Shown: positions 46,144 through 55,346 of the stretch, one piece after another
Layout of the letters: every line of letters begins with the position of its first letter
Numbering within the stretch: position 1 is the stretch's first letter
Assembly (NCBI RefSeq): GCF_024757985.1
Contig: NZ_CP103289.1
Coordinates: forward strand, 4,030,001-4,094,000
Source of the DNA: Cellulomonas sp. NS3
GTDB lineage: Bacteria; Actinomycetota; Actinomycetes; Actinomycetales; Cellulomonadaceae
Length of the DNA: 64,000 nt
Reading direction: 5' to 3'
Translations under genes and position numbers: made by a program
The notes under the pieces: generated by a model
Database searches by the model: none
The model's input: only the letters and a program-made list of their open reading frames with translations
Told to the model about the DNA's origin: nothing

Positions 46144-46413
46144 TCAGCTGCCCGGGCTCTTGACCCCGAACAGCAGCACGCGGCGACGGATGTCGTAGTG
46201 CACCGTCCCCTGCGCGATGAACAGGTCCTGGAGCGCGTCCGCGTCGTCCGCGGTGAGCGTGAGGACCTCCTCCCACGCGCCCTGGTCCAGCACGAGCTGG
46301 AGCGTGTACGTGCCGTTCTGCCCGGGCTCACCGGGCACCCACGAGAACTGGTAGTGCGAGACCTGGCGGACCTGGATGCTGTCGTCCGTCAGCGGTTGTG
46401 TCACCTTGGCCAT
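46144..46413 (-). CDS. Small conserved-looking protein, 89 residues, unknown function
   Basis: A clear GGAGG lies six bases before the ATG, and a terminator follows, so this is a genuine monocistronic gene. The product has alternating polar/hydrophobic strands (YQFSWVPGEPGQNGTYTLQL) and a helix LTADDADALQDLFIAQGTV, then a C-terminal strand DIRRRVLLFGVKS, suggesting a compact alpha/beta fold. There is no signal peptide and no Cys. I do not recognise a family. It is oriented with the Roadblock-like pair downstream but has its own terminator. Confidence 0.72.
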   Translation of the reverse strand: MAKVTQPLTDDSIQVRQVSHYQFSWVPGEPGQNGTYTLQLVLDQGAWEEVLTLTADDADALQDLFIAQGTVHYDIRRRVLLFGVKSPGS

Positions 46414-46560
46414 GAACGTCCTCCGGAGTGCGACGAGGGTCCCCGGACCGCCCCGTCGGGCTGCACGGCGGGCCGAGGACGTGGTCCCCCCAGGGTCGGC
46501 CGGATGCGCGGCGGGCGCCGTCCGGGGCGCACGTCCTGCACGATCGGGCACGATGACGCC

Positions 46561-46932
46561 ATGGCGGAGCACCTGTTCTCGTACGGCACCCTGCAGGACC
46601 CGAAGGTCCAGCGCGCGACGTTCGGACGCGAGCTCGCCATGGCCGCCGACGCGCTCCCGGGCTACCGCACCGAGCTGATCGAGATCCACGACCCCGACGT
46701 CGTGCGCACGAGCGGGCTCGCGCGCCACCCCGCGCTCGTGCCGACGGGCCAGGACGCCGACGTCGTCGCCGGGAGCCTGCTGCTCCTCACGCCCGGCGAG
46801 CTCGCCGCCGCGGACACCTACGAGGTGGACGACTACGTCCGCGTCGCCGTCGGGCTCGCCTCCGGCGCGACGGCGTGGGCCTACGTGAGCCGCGCGCACG
46901 TCGCGCCCGGGCGCGGCCGTCTCACGTCGTGA
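46561..46932 (+). CDS. Gamma-glutamylcyclotransferase-like (GGCT/AIG2) protein
   Basis: This 123-residue protein has the family start HLFSYGTLQDPKVQ (YGTL substrate-cradle motif, about 7-10) and the acidic residue expected for catalysis in YEVDDYVRV (about 91-99). The GGCT-like fold releases 5-oxoproline from gamma-glutamyl amines. Close relatives include allophanate- or AIG2-like proteins of unknown use. It is monocistronic, divergent from the 89-residue gene. No ribosome binding site is obvious. Confidence 0.85.
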   Translation: MAEHLFSYGTLQDPKVQRATFGRELAMAADALPGYRTELIEIHDPDVVRTSGLARHPALVPTGQDADVVAGSLLLLTPGELAAADTYEVDDYVRVAVGLASGATAWAYVSRAHVAPGRGRLTS

Positions 46933-46984
46933 CCTCGCCCACTCCGCCGCTCAGGTCCACGCCTCGCGTGCCGATCCGAAGCGC

Positions 46985-47260
46985 ATGGACGTCAACATCC
47001 ACCCGGAGTTCGCGCCCACGTACGCCGGCATCCGACGCCAGTACGGCGACACGTGGGCCAAGCGCTTCGTGCTGACCGCACCGCTCCTGCTCGGCGACCC
47101 CAAGGGCCCCGTCTTCCGCGCCTTCCGCTCTGGGCTCGCCGCGCACGCCGCCGGCGACGCGCTAGGTGAGGACCGCGCGTGGGCGACCTGCCAGGCGCTC
47201 ATGTCCGAGCTCGCGGCGTCCCTCGTCGCCGAGGCGGAGCGGTTCCTGACCGACGCGTGA
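46985..47260 (+). CDS. Small protein, 91 residues, unknown function
   Basis: The frame has a normal high-GC third-position pattern. The product is mostly helical: IHPEFAPTYAGIRRQYGDTW, then FRSGLAAHAAGDALGEDRAW and LMSELAASLVAEAERFL. There is no signal peptide or membrane helix and no known motif. It follows the GGCT-like gene by 52 bases, so co-transcription is possible. The stop is only ten bases before the GTCAGACC array. Confidence 0.6.
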   Translation: MDVNIHPEFAPTYAGIRRQYGDTWAKRFVLTAPLLLGDPKGPVFRAFRSGLAAHAAGDALGEDRAWATCQALMSELAASLVAEAERFLTDA

Positions 47261-47270
47261 CCGTCGCCGG

Positions 47271-47350
47271 GTCAGACCGTCAGACCGTCAGACCGTCAGA
47301 CCGTCAGACCGTCAGACCGTCAGACCGTCAGACCGTCAGACCGTCAGACG
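47271..47350. repeat. Octanucleotide tandem repeat (GTCAGACC), ten copies
   Basis: Nine perfect copies (47271-47342) and a tenth ending in G run directly into the stop codon of the minus-strand flavoprotein gene (47344-47346 within copy ten). On the minus strand the unit GGTCTGAC contains TGA and, being 8 bases, places stops in every frame. Confidence 0.97.
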
Positions 47351-49452
47351 ACGTTCCGGTGCTCCCGGTACTCGCGCCACACGTTCTCGAAGAAGTCGTC
47401 GTCCTCCGGGATGGGCCGCACGGGTCGCCACGCGAACGTGACCTTGCCCGAGCCGTCGACCCGCACGCCGTCGTCGGGCCCGACCGCGCCCGAGCCGGCC
47501 GCAGCCGGTGACGCGTCCGGCACCGCCGGCGACCACGCGACCTCCTGCACCTCCCCGTCGAGCGCCCCGCCGTCGAGCGTGAACCGGAAGATCTCGGGGA
47601 GGTCGAGCTCGCGCGCGGCGTCCTCGCCGAACCCGACCTGCGGCAGCGAGCCCTCGGGGTCGGTGTAGAGCACGGACCCGCGGGACCGGCCGCCGTGCTC
47701 GACGTAGTCGGCCATCGCGGCGAGGTAGACGGACGCGGTCGTGAGGATGTCGCGGACGAGGAAGGTGCGGTTGACGGCGCGGCGCGACCCGGCGTCGGCG
47801 GCGACGGTGGCCTCGTAGTCGGCGAGCCACGCGCGGACCTGGTCGAGCGCCTCGTGGATCGACTCGCGCGAGCGGACCGGGCCGGCCTTGGCGCTCATGA
47901 GCTCGCCGACCGCCGTGAGCAGGTCGCCGGTGTTGTCGGGGATGCCGGCGGCGGCGCGGTCGGTGGACCGCTCGACGAGCCCGTGGGCCGCCCCCAGCAC
48001 CGGTCCGGCGACGGCCGCGAACTCGTCCTCGGGCAGGGGGGCGTCGGTCCGCTGCACCGCGATCCACTGCGCCGCCCGCGTCGCCCCCACCTGGCCGCTG
48101 TTGAGGGCCGCTCCCCCGGGCCGGTACACGCCGTGCGCCCCGCCGGCCTCGCCGACGGGGAAGAACCCGCGGACGTTCGACTGCCACCACGCGTCGACCA
48201 CGAGGCCGCCGTTGTTGTGCTGCGCGCACACGTCGACCTCGAGCAGCTCCGTCTCGAGGTCCACGTACGGGTTCTTCTGCAGGTAGAAGTCGTAGGCGGG
48301 CCGGTTCATGCGCTGCAGCCGCTCGACGGGGGTGCCGAACAGGACGCCGGCACGCTCGAGGTAGTCGTGCGCCTCGGGCGACAGGGCCGACGCGTCGAGC
48401 TCGTCGCGCACCGGGTTGCGGCGGAAGTCGAGGAACACGCGCCGCCCGCGCAGCACGGTCTCCTGGTAGACGAGCAGGTCGATGAGCGAGGACCCGTCGC
48501 GGGCCTTCCGCACGTCGAACGGCCACTGGTAGCCCTTGAGGAAGATGAGCGAGAGCTGGCGGCCGTAGTCGGGGATCGACTCGGAGAGGAACTCGCGCTC
48601 GTCGTTCCCGTCCTGGTCGGTCGAGACGAACCGCGGCAGGACCTGCATGTACGTGCCCGAGACGTTCCAGCGCGGGTGCGTCGACGCGAGCCCGAACTGC
48701 CACTCCGTGACGTTCTTGCCGTGCACCCCCGCGCGGTACGCGGCGCCGGAGGCCCCCCACTGGCCGTGCGGGAACACGCGCGTCGCGTAGATGCCGGCCG
48801 GGCCGCCCGTGGCGTAGACGAGGTTGGTGCAGCGGAACAGCAGGAACGGGCTCTGCTCGCCGTCGTGCGGGACGTCGGTGCGCAGCACGAGCAGCCCGGC
48901 GACCTCGCCGTCGCGCACCACGAGGTCGACGACGCGGCACTCGTCGTAGATGCGGGTGCCGTTGCGCGCGACCTTCTTCTCGAGCTGCTCGACCATGCTG
49001 CGCGACGTGTACGGCCCGACCGACGTGGCCCGGCGGCGCGGGTCGTGATCGGTCTTGTAGCCGATGAACTCCCCGAACCGGTTCTGCGGGAACGGCACCC
49101 CGAGCTCGCACAGCCGCAGGAACGCCCGGGCGGAGAGCGCGGCCTCGGCGAGGGCGTTGTCGCCGTCCATCGCGCCGCCCGAGAACAGCGTCTGGGCCAT
49201 CTCCCGGACGGAGTCGGGGTCGCCGCCCGAGAGCGTCATCTTGTAGTACGTCTGCTTGTCCGAGCCGGCGTTGCGGGACGCCCCGGCACCGATCTTGTCG
49301 GCCACCATGACGACGTCGGGCTGCCCGAACTCCCAGAGCCGGTCCGCGGCGCAGAAGCCCGCGGACCCCGTGCCGACGACGACGGTGTTGGCGGTCACGA
49401 CCGGCACCGCGCGCCCGTCGATCGTGAGCTCGTGCGGCTCGTGGCTGGTCAT
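47344..49452 (-). CDS. FAD-binding fumarate reductase/succinate dehydrogenase-like flavoprotein
   Basis: This 702-residue protein has an N-terminal FAD fold [17 protein letters not shown] (about 24-40), a segment [24 protein letters not shown], and the family's active-site/FAD end motifs QHNNGGL and [20 protein letters not shown]. It belongs with FrdA/SdhA/NadB-type flavoproteins but lacks partner iron-sulfur or cytochrome subunits nearby. It is the second gene after an SDR (33-base gap, GGAGGA before ATG), under a LacI-type operator shared with sugar genes. An oxidase or dehydrogenase step on a sugar-derived acid is plausible; the substrate is unknown. Confidence 0.88.
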   Translation of the reverse strand: MTSHEPHELTIDGRAVPVVTANTVVVGTGSAGFCAADRLWEFGQPDVVMVADKIGAGASRNAGSDKQTYYKMTLSGGDPDSVREMAQTLFSGGAMDGDNALAEAALSARAFLRLCELGVPFPQNRFGEFIGYKTDHDPRRRATSVGPYTSRSMVEQLEKKVARNGTRIYDECRVVDLVVRDGEVAGLLVLRTDVPHDGEQSPFLLFRCTNLVYATGGPAGIYATRVFPHGQWGASGAAYRAGVHGKNVTEWQFGLASTHPRWNVSGTYMQVLPRFVSTDQDGNDEREFLSESIPDYGRQLSLIFLKGYQWPFDVRKARDGSSLIDLLVYQETVLRGRRVFLDFRRNPVRDELDASALSPEAHDYLERAGVLFGTPVERLQRMNRPAYDFYLQKNPYVDLETELLEVDVCAQHNNGGLVVDAWWQSNVRGFFPVGEAGGAHGVYRPGGAALNSGQVGATRAAQWIAVQRTDAPLPEDEFAAVAGPVLGAAHGLVERSTDRAAAGIPDNTGDLLTAVGELMSAKAGPVRSRESIHEALDQVRAWLADYEATVAADAGSRRAVNRTFLVRDILTTASVYLAAMADYVEHGGRSRGSVLYTDPEGSLPQVGFGEDAARELDLPEIFRFTLDGGALDGEVQEVAWSPAVPDASPAAAGSGAVGPDDGVRVDGSGKVTFAWRPVRPIPEDDDFFENVWREYREHRNVV

Positions 49453-49485
49453 CGCGGGGTCCTCCGGCTGGGGGTGGGTGGGGCG

Positions 49486-50280
49486 TCAGAGCGTGGGGAT
49501 GTGCAGGCCGCCGTCGACGTGGAACACCTCGCCGGTCGAGTACGGGGTCTGCCCCGACACGAGCAGCGAGACGGCGCCGGCGACGTCGGCGGGCCGGCCC
49601 CAGCGGTTGACCGGCGCGAGCCCCTCGGCGATCAGCGCGTCGTACTTGCCGGCGACGCCCGCGGTCATGTCGGTCGCGACGACGCCGGGCCGCACCTCGT
49701 GGACGACGATGCCCTCGGGCGCGAGCCGCACGGCGAAGAGCTGGGTCGCCATCGCGACGCCCGCCTTGGACACGCAGTACTCGCCGCGCGCGGTGGAGAC
49801 CGTCGTCGCGGAGATCGACGAGACGTTGACCACCGTCGCGACCGGGCCCTCGGGCGGCTCGGGCAGGTGGTCGAGGTCGCCGCGCAGCCCGATGACCCGG
49901 TTCGCGAACGCCTGCGTGAGGAAGTAGGGCCCGCGCAGGTTGATCCCGAGCACCCGGTCGAAGCTCTCGGCGCTCGCCTCGAGGAGGTCCGCGCGGACGC
50001 TCGGCGCGACGCCCGCGTTGTTGACCAGCACGTCGAGCCGCCCCCACGCGTCGACGGCGTCGTCGAGGTAGCGCGCGTGGTCCTCGAGGTCGGCCACCGA
50101 GCCGCGCACGTACCGCACCCGCGCGTCGTCTCCCGCGAGCGCACGCAGCTCCGCGAGCACCTCGGCCGGTTCCTCGCGCGTCGCGAGGATCGAGACGGCG
50201 AACCCGTCCTCGACGAGTCGGCGGCTGATACCGAGGCCGATGCCCCGGTTGCCGCCGGTGACGAGTGCGACTGCCGGCAT
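49486..50280 (-). CDS. Short-chain dehydrogenase/reductase (3-oxoacyl/sugar reductase type)
   Basis: This 264-residue classical SDR has the cofactor motif [11 protein letters not shown] (about 7-17), NNAGVAP, Ser in [10 protein letters not shown], and YCVSK (Tyr/Lys pair about 160-164). It ends [11 protein letters not shown]. The ATG at 50280 is preferred: AAGAGG lies nine bases upstream, whereas the ATG at 50289 directly abuts it. It is first of the SDR-flavoprotein operon, with a LacI-type operator 79 bases upstream. It probably works on the same metabolite as the downstream flavoprotein. Confidence 0.9.
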   Translation of the reverse strand: MPAVALVTGGNRGIGLGISRRLVEDGFAVSILATREEPAEVLAELRALAGDDARVRYVRGSVADLEDHARYLDDAVDAWGRLDVLVNNAGVAPSVRADLLEASAESFDRVLGINLRGPYFLTQAFANRVIGLRGDLDHLPEPPEGPVATVVNVSSISATTVSTARGEYCVSKAGVAMATQLFAVRLAPEGIVVHEVRPGVVATDMTAGVAGKYDALIAEGLAPVNRWGRPADVAGAVSLLVSGQTPYSTGEVFHVDGGLHIPTL

Positions 50281-50358
50281 CGTTGCCATCCTCTTCGCGG
50301 TCGGGCGCACCGCGGCCGTGCGGTGTCGCGCCGATCCTGGCATGCGTCACGGCGCGAT

Positions 50359-50372
50359 GGCAAGCGCTTTCC
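50359..50372. promoter_or_regulatory. LacI-family operator (GGCAAGCGCTTTCC)
   Basis: The palindrome is centred on AGCGCT, with one outer mismatch. On the minus strand its end overlaps TTGCCA, the probable -35 of the SDR-flavoprotein operon. It is the third member of the set with 26130 and 40642. Confidence 0.78.
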
Positions 50373-50407
50373 CGTCTGTGCTCGCCCGTGCCGGTCCGCA
50401 GAGAGCG

Positions 50408-50442
50408 CGACGGGCGGCAGCCTGGTCGGCTGCCGCCCGTCG
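50408..50442. other. Long perfect hairpin in a divergent promoter gap
   Basis: CGACGGGCGGCAGCC pairs perfectly with GGCTGCCGCCCGTCG over 15 bases around TGGTC. It looks like a terminator, yet no annotated gene ends here on either strand. Confidence 0.8.
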
Positions 50443-50717
50443 GACGAGGGTGCGCACCGGCAGACGCCTCACGGCGCGGGGCCGCTCGTGGCGGCGATGG
50501 TTGAGCCCGGGGGTCATGAACCGGTGCGCACCTGGTCCAACCGGTCGACCCCCCGGCGTGTTCCGCCGTCGGGGAGTGACGGCGCTCACGCCCGCTCGCC
50601 CCTTCTCGGGCACGGTCACGCACCGACCCGACGAGCGGGTGCCGCAGGCCGACGCAGGCGAGGGTCCGTGAGCCGCCGGAGGCTGTGGACGCGCGCCCGG
50701 GTGTCCGCGGCGGCTCG

Positions 50718-50723
50718 TAGGCT
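50718..50723 (+). promoter_or_regulatory. Putative -10 (TAGGCT) giving leaderless recQ mRNA
   Basis: TAGGCT ends seven bases before the GTG at 50731, supporting that start. Confidence 0.45.
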
Positions 50724-50730
50724 GGGGCCC

Positions 50731-52836
50731 GTGAGCCCGGGCCTTCCTGCGTACGACGACGTCCCGCCGTACGACCCGGCGTACGACGACGTCCCCCCGT
50801 TCGACCCCGAGTACGACGCCGCCCCGCCCGACGACGCGCACCTCGCCTCGGCGCCGCGGTCCGGTGCGCGCGGCGCGGCGTCGGGCACGTCACGCACCGG
50901 CACGCGGGCGGGCAGCACCGGGGCGGCCGGTCGCGCGACGGTGACGTCGTCGGCTGCCGTGACCTCCCGTGCGGCGGTCGCCGAGGCGCCGCCCCGGCCC
51001 GCGCGCCCCGTCGGCCCCGCGCCGACCCCGGCCGAGGTCCTGAGCACCGTCTTCGGGTACGACAGCTTCCGCGGCGACCAGGCCGAGATCATCGACACGG
51101 TGGTCGGCGGCGGCGACGCGCTCGTGCTCATGCCCACGGGCGGCGGCAAGTCGCTGTGCTACCAGGTGCCCGCGCTCGTGCGCCCGGGCACCGGGGTCGT
51201 GATCTCCCCGCTCATCGCGCTCATGCAGGACCAGGTCGACGCGCTGGCCGCCGCCGGGGTCCGGGCCGACTTCCTCAACTCGACGCAGGACGTCGCAGCG
51301 CGACGCCGGGTCGAGCGCGAGCTGCTCGACGGCGAGCTCGACCTGCTCTACCTGGCCCCCGAGCGCCTGCGCGTCCCGGACACGCTCGAGCTGCTCGGCC
51401 GCGCGGACCTCGCGCTCTTCGCGATCGACGAGGCGCACTGCGTGTCCCAGTGGGGCCACGACTTCCGCCCCGACTACCTGCAGCTCTCGGTGCTGCACGA
51501 GCGCTGGCCCGACGTCCCCCGCATCGCGCTCACCGCGACCGCGACCGAGACGACGCACGCCGAGATCGCCCAGCGCCTCCAGCTCACCGAGGCCCGGCAC
51601 TTCGTCGCGAGCTTCGACCGCCCGAACATCCAGTACCGGATCGTCCCCAAGGACAACCCCCGGGCCCAGCTCCTCGACCTGCTGCGCACCGAGCACCCGG
51701 GCGACGCCGGCATCGTGTACTGCCTCTCGCGCGCGTCGGTCGAGCAGACCGCGCAGCACCTCGTCGACCACGGCATCCCCGCGCTGCCGTACCACGCGGG
51801 GCTCGACTCGCGGGTGCGCGCGGCCAACCAGGCGCGGTTCCTGCGTGAGGACGGCCTCGTCATGGTCGCGACGATCGCGTTCGGGATGGGCATCGACAAG
51901 CCGGACGTGCGGTTCGTCGCGCACCTCGACCTGCCGAAGTCCGTCGAGGGCTACTACCAGGAGACCGGGCGCGCGGGCCGCGACGGGCTGCCGTCGACCG
52001 CGTGGCTCGCGTACGGCCTGCAGGACGTGGTGCAGCAGCGGCGCATGATCGACACGTCCGAGGGGGACGCCGCGCACCGGCGCCGGCTCGGGGCGCACCT
52101 CGACGCGATGCTCGCGCTGTGCGAGACCGTCGAGTGCCGGCGCGTGCAGCTCCTCGCGTACTTCGGCCAGGAGAGCACCGCGTGCGGCAACTGCGACACG
52201 TGCCTGACGCCGCCGGAGTCGTGGGACGGGACCGTCCCCGCGCAGAAGCTGCTCTCGACGGTCGTCCGCCTCGAGCGCGAGCGCGGGCAGCGGTACGGCG
52301 CCGGGCATCTCGTCGACATCCTGCTCGGCAAGACCACGCCGCGCGTGACGCAGCTCGGGCACGCGTCGCTCAGCACCTTCGGCCTCGGCACCGACCTCTC
52401 GGACACCGAGTGGCGCGGTGTCGTCCGCCAGCTCCTCGCGCAGGGGATCCTCGGGGTCGACCCCGACGGGTACGGGACGCTGCGGCTCACGCCCGCGAGC
52501 GCCGAGGTGCTCACGGGCGCCCGGCCGGTGCGGCTGCGGCGCGAGGCGCCCAAGGCCGCGCGCGCCGCCCGGTCGTCGCGGCGCACCGCGTCGACGGCCG
52601 CCGTCGCCGAGCTCGACCAGAGCGCCGCCGCGGTCTTCGAGAAGCTCCGTGCCTGGCGCGCGGCGACCGCCAAGGAGCAGGGCGTCCCGGCGTACGTCGT
52701 GTTCCATGACGCGACGCTCCGGGAGATCGCGACGAGCGTGCCCGCGGACCTCGACGCGCTCGGGACGGTCAGCGGCGTCGGCGTGACGAAGCGCGACAAG
52801 TACGGTCCGGGGCTGCTCGCGGCGCTGCACGGCTGA
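50731..52836 (+). CDS. recQ: ATP-dependent DNA helicase RecQ
   Basis: RecQ unwinds DNA 3' to 5' in recombination and repair. The 701-residue product has an N-terminal extension of about 90 residues, including a doubled acidic motif ([10 protein letters not shown] and [10 protein letters not shown], from a 30-bp DNA repeat at 50751-50810). Helicase motifs follow: FRGDQAEII (motif 0), [16 protein letters not shown] (Walker A), [16 protein letters not shown] (DEAH and aromatic loop), [20 protein letters not shown], and [10 protein letters not shown]. The RecQ C-terminal zinc site ([19 protein letters not shown]) and a C-terminal HRDC domain (about 630-700) are present. The architecture is complete. 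Confidence 0.95.
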   Translation: MSPGLPAYDDVPPYDPAYDDVPPFDPEYDAAPPDDAHLASAPRSGARGAASGTSRTGTRAGSTGAAGRATVTSSAAVTSRAAVAEAPPRPARPVGPAPTPAEVLSTVFGYDSFRGDQAEIIDTVVGGGDALVLMPTGGGKSLCYQVPALVRPGTGVVISPLIALMQDQVDALAAAGVRADFLNSTQDVAARRRVERELLDGELDLLYLAPERLRVPDTLELLGRADLALFAIDEAHCVSQWGHDFRPDYLQLSVLHERWPDVPRIALTATATETTHAEIAQRLQLTEARHFVASFDRPNIQYRIVPKDNPRAQLLDLLRTEHPGDAGIVYCLSRASVEQTAQHLVDHGIPALPYHAGLDSRVRAANQARFLREDGLVMVATIAFGMGIDKPDVRFVAHLDLPKSVEGYYQETGRAGRDGLPSTAWLAYGLQDVVQQRRMIDTSEGDAAHRRRLGAHLDAMLALCETVECRRVQLLAYFGQESTACGNCDTCLTPPESWDGTVPAQKLLSTVVRLERERGQRYGAGHLVDILLGKTTPRVTQLGHASLSTFGLGTDLSDTEWRGVVRQLLAQGILGVDPDGYGTLRLTPASAEVLTGARPVRLRREAPKAARAARSSRRTASTAAVAELDQSAAAVFEKLRAWRAATAKEQGVPAYVVFHDATLREIATSVPADLDALGTVSGVGVTKRDKYGPGLLAALHG

Positions 52837-52906
52837 CGGGCGACCGGCCGGGCCCGGGCGCGGCTCGGCGGGCGGGACAGGGGCGACGGGGGCGGAGGCG
52901 GGAGAC

Positions 52907-54001
52907 GTGGGCGCGATCCTGACGGCGCTCGGCACGATGGGCGCGATCGTCGCGCTCGGCTGGGTCCTCGGCCGCCGCGGCACGCTCGGTCCGGCCGCCC
53001 CCGCGGTGCTCGCCCGCGTGGTGTTCGCCGTCGCGACGCCGTGCCTGCTGCTCGTGACGGTCGCGAACGCCGACCTGCACCTCCTGCTCTCGCGCACCGC
53101 GCTCGTCACCGCGCTGAGCACCACGACGGTCGTGCTCGTCGCGGTCGCGGTGCTGCGCGGGCTGTGGCGCCGCTCCGCCGCGGACGTCACGGTCGCGGCG
53201 CTCGCGTCCTCCTACGTCAACGCCGGCAACCTCGGGCTGCCGCTCGCCGTGTACCTGCTCGGGGACGCGGTCGCGGTGGTGCCGTCGCTGCTGTACCAGC
53301 TGCTCGTGCTGGCGCCCGTCGCGTTCGCGGTCCTCGACGCCCGGGCTCCGGGCGCGGCCGGTCCCGACCCGACCCCAGGGCCCCCGTCGTCGGACGACGC
53401 GACCCGGCCACCGAGCACCCCGGCAGCCCCCGCCGCCACGCCGGACCTCCCGGCCGTCCCTCCGGTCCCGCCCGACACCCCACCGACCGCCGCGCCCCTC
53501 CCCGGGGTCGGACGCGGCCCCCACCGCGGGGCCCGCATGCTGCGCACCGTGCTGAGCCGGACCCTGCGCAACCCGATCATCGTCGGCGCGCTCGCGGGCC
53601 TGGCGCTCGCGGCGCTGCCGTGGACGCCGCCCGAGGTGCTGCTCGGACCCTTCGGCCTCATCGGCGCCGCGGCGGCGCCGCTCGCGCTGCTCACCTTCGG
53701 CATGTCGCTCGCGGTCCCCCGCACGGTCGACGCCCGGCCGGTGCGGCGGGAGCTCGTGCTGGTCGTGGTGCTGCGCTCGCTCGTGCACCCGCTGCTCGCG
53801 GGCGGCATCGGCGCGGCGCTCGGGCTCGAGGGCGCGGCGCTCCTGGCCGTGACCGCGATGGCCGCGCTGCCGACCGCGCAGAACGTGCTCGTGTACGCGA
53901 TCCAGTACGGCCGCCAGCAGCCGCTCGCCCGGGACGCCGGGCTCGTCACCACCGTCCTCGCGGTGCCGGTCCTGCTCGTCGTCACGGCGCTGCTCGGCTG
54001 A
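52907..54001 (+). CDS. AEC-family (auxin efflux carrier-like) transporter
   Basis: This 364-residue membrane protein has about ten helices in two halves. The N-terminal half has VVFAVATPCLLLVTVANADL and SSYVNAGNLGLPLAVYLLGD (the conserved Asn-rich AGNLGLP motif). The C-terminal half begins LRNPIIVGALAGLALAALPW. A Pro/Ala/Thr-rich cytoplasmic loop of about 60 residues joins them (near 145-205), longer than usual. AEC proteins export or import small organic acids such as malate; the substrate here is unknown. The start is GTG at 52907 with GGGAGA upstream. It follows recQ by 70 bases. Confidence 0.9.
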   Translation: MGAILTALGTMGAIVALGWVLGRRGTLGPAAPAVLARVVFAVATPCLLLVTVANADLHLLLSRTALVTALSTTTVVLVAVAVLRGLWRRSAADVTVAALASSYVNAGNLGLPLAVYLLGDAVAVVPSLLYQLLVLAPVAFAVLDARAPGAAGPDPTPGPPSSDDATRPPSTPAAPAATPDLPAVPPVPPDTPPTAAPLPGVGRGPHRGARMLRTVLSRTLRNPIIVGALAGLALAALPWTPPEVLLGPFGLIGAAAAPLALLTFGMSLAVPRTVDARPVRRELVLVVVLRSLVHPLLAGGIGAALGLEGAALLAVTAMAALPTAQNVLVYAIQYGRQQPLARDAGLVTTVLAVPVLLVVTALLG

Positions 54002-54055
54002 CGCCGGCACCGGCCGGCCGAGCACCCGGGAGGTTCGGGCCGACCGGCGCGAGGC

Positions 54056-54598
54056 TCAGGCCGGGCGCCGGGGCTCAGGCAGGAGGACCGTGGCGAGCGT
54101 CACCGTGCGGCTGCCGGCGGCCCCGCCCGCGAGGTAGGGCGCCAGGAGCTCGCCGAGGCGAGCCTGGATCTCGGCCAGGTCCTCGGTCGTGACGTGGAGC
54201 TGCACCTGCCCGAAGCCGAGGAGGTCCCGGAACGCGCCCTCGACCCCGTCGGCGCTCGCGCGGTCGAACATCTCGCCGAGGTTCGCCAGGAAGGTGAGGA
54301 AGGCCAGCCGCAGGTCCTGCTCCCCCATCTCCCGGAGCTCGGCGTGGTCGACGTGGGCCATCTGCCCGCCGAGGGCGAGCGTGCGTTCGACCGCGCCGCG
54401 CACCCGACGCTCGTCGACGACGGCGAGGACGTCGGCGTCGACGAGGGCCGCGACGTGGCGGTAGAGCGTCGCCTGGGGGACGTCGGGCAGGGAGGCCCGG
54501 AGCTCCGTGGTCGTCAGCCGGTGGGTTCCGACGGTCTGGATGATCCGCAGGCGGACCGGGTGCATGACGACAGCAGCGATCGGCGACGACCTCGGCAC
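54056..54598 (-). CDS. Helix-turn-helix (ArsR/PadR-like) transcriptional regulator
   Basis: This 180-residue protein begins AAVVMHPVRLRIIQTVGTHR and has a winged helix with recognition part LPDVPQATLYRHVAALVDAD (about 37-56), as in ArsR-like HTH_20 proteins. The C-terminal half is helical and probably a dimer/effector domain (EMGEQDLRLAFLTFLANLGE). It starts at GTG 54598 and is divergent from a 117-residue gene, with a 17-bp imperfect palindrome between them. It likely represses that gene and itself. Confidence 0.82.
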   Translation of the reverse strand: MPRSSPIAAVVMHPVRLRIIQTVGTHRLTTTELRASLPDVPQATLYRHVAALVDADVLAVVDERRVRGAVERTLALGGQMAHVDHAELREMGEQDLRLAFLTFLANLGEMFDRASADGVEGAFRDLLGFGQVQLHVTTEDLAEIQARLGELLAPYLAGGAAGSRTVTLATVLLPEPRRPA

Positions 54599-54610
54599 GG
54601 TGGACCAACC

Positions 54611-54627
54611 ATTCTCACAGTGATAAT
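54611..54627. promoter_or_regulatory. Operator ATTCTCAC-A-GTGATAAT
   Basis: The 8-base arms match at seven positions. The right arm includes GATAAT, a good -10 for the rightward gene, so repressor binding would cover the promoter. Its AT content contrasts with the surrounding sequence. Confidence 0.6.
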
Positions 54628-54671
54628 GTTCTCAACACTCGCATCAGCGTACGACGAGCAAGGGGAGTCCC

Positions 54672-55025
54672 ATGACCGCCATCCGACTCGACGCATCGAC
54701 CCTGCACCTGCAGTTCCCCGGCTGGGAGGCCCTGATGGCGGGGCGCTCGCACTACGCGGTCGCCCGCGACGCGATCAGCGCCGCGGAGCTGCTGCCGGGC
54801 TGGACCTCGGAGGTCCTCGGCGCGCGCTCCGGCCTGGTCGTCTCCGGCCGCATCAAGGTCGGCACGTTCCGCCACCCGTCCGGCGTCCGCAGGCTCGTGG
54901 CGATGCGGCGCGGGCTTCCCCTGCTCCGGCTCACGCTCGTCGGCCAGGAGTTCGACGAGCTGCTCGTCAGCGACGTCCACGCCGAGCGCATCGCCGACGC
55001 GCTCGGCAAGGACGTCCGGCAGTGA
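54672..55025 (+). CDS. Small cytoplasmic protein, 117 residues, unknown function
   Basis: AGGGGAG five bases before the ATG and a well-placed promoter/operator support expression. The product has alternating strands and a central basic segment: LHLQFPGWEALMAGRSHYAV, VSGRIKVGTFRHPSGVRRLV, LLRLTLVGQEFDELLVSDVH. The beta-rich order resembles small PH-like domains seen beside PadR/ArsR regulators in actinobacteria. This is a tentative fold guess, not a function. It is probably controlled by the divergent HTH gene. Confidence 0.75.
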   Translation: MTAIRLDASTLHLQFPGWEALMAGRSHYAVARDAISAAELLPGWTSEVLGARSGLVVSGRIKVGTFRHPSGVRRLVAMRRGLPLLRLTLVGQEFDELLVSDVHAERIADALGKDVRQ

Positions 55026-55346
55026 TCGGCAGCACGGTGGGGTCAGCGGTCTCTCCGAGCGCTCCGGCGCGATCGATCCGCTTGCGCGACCTGACCATCG
55101 TGCGGCGGGGCCTGCGGTGAGGGGAGGCGCCCGAGGCGGTCGTCGCCCCCCGCACGTCGGCCGTGACGACGGCAGGTGACCGGAGACCCGGTACCGTCGT
55201 GCCGTCCTGGACGACGGCTCCTCGGGTGCGGCCCCCGGGCCCGTCCCGCGGGCCGTCCACCGGCCGGGGTCCACCTGCGCGCACCGATCACCACGGGTCG
55301 CGCGCACGACCCTCGCCGGGACCACGCACCACAGCAGGGGGAAGCC
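55026..55346. other. 321-base gap with no recognised gene
   Basis: Short GC-rich palindromes occur, but I see no convincing coding frame or promoter until the AGGGGG ribosome site just before 55347. Confidence 0.55.

Larger units (their letters stand above)
50281..50730. other. 450-base divergent gap (SDR operon / recQ)
   Basis: It contains the LacI-type operator at 50359-50372 and a likely minus-strand promoter (TTGCCA overlapping the operator, then CAGGAT after 18 bases). A long hairpin lies at 50408-50442 and a recQ -10 box at 50718. No convincing protein gene is seen between 50443 and 50717; a weaker hairpin (CCCCGGCG around 50552-50575) suggests possible structured RNA. Confidence 0.6.

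Noticed and set aside
50552-50580. C-run hairpin as an actinobacterial 6C RNA
   Set aside because: Only one weak stem with a bulge is seen; the paired C-loop hairpins of 6C RNA are not present.
47336-50893. Long minus-strand frame overlapping the flavoprotein, the SDR and the gap to recQ
   Set aside because: Out of frame with both recognised proteins and of Arg/Ala/Gly low-complexity composition.
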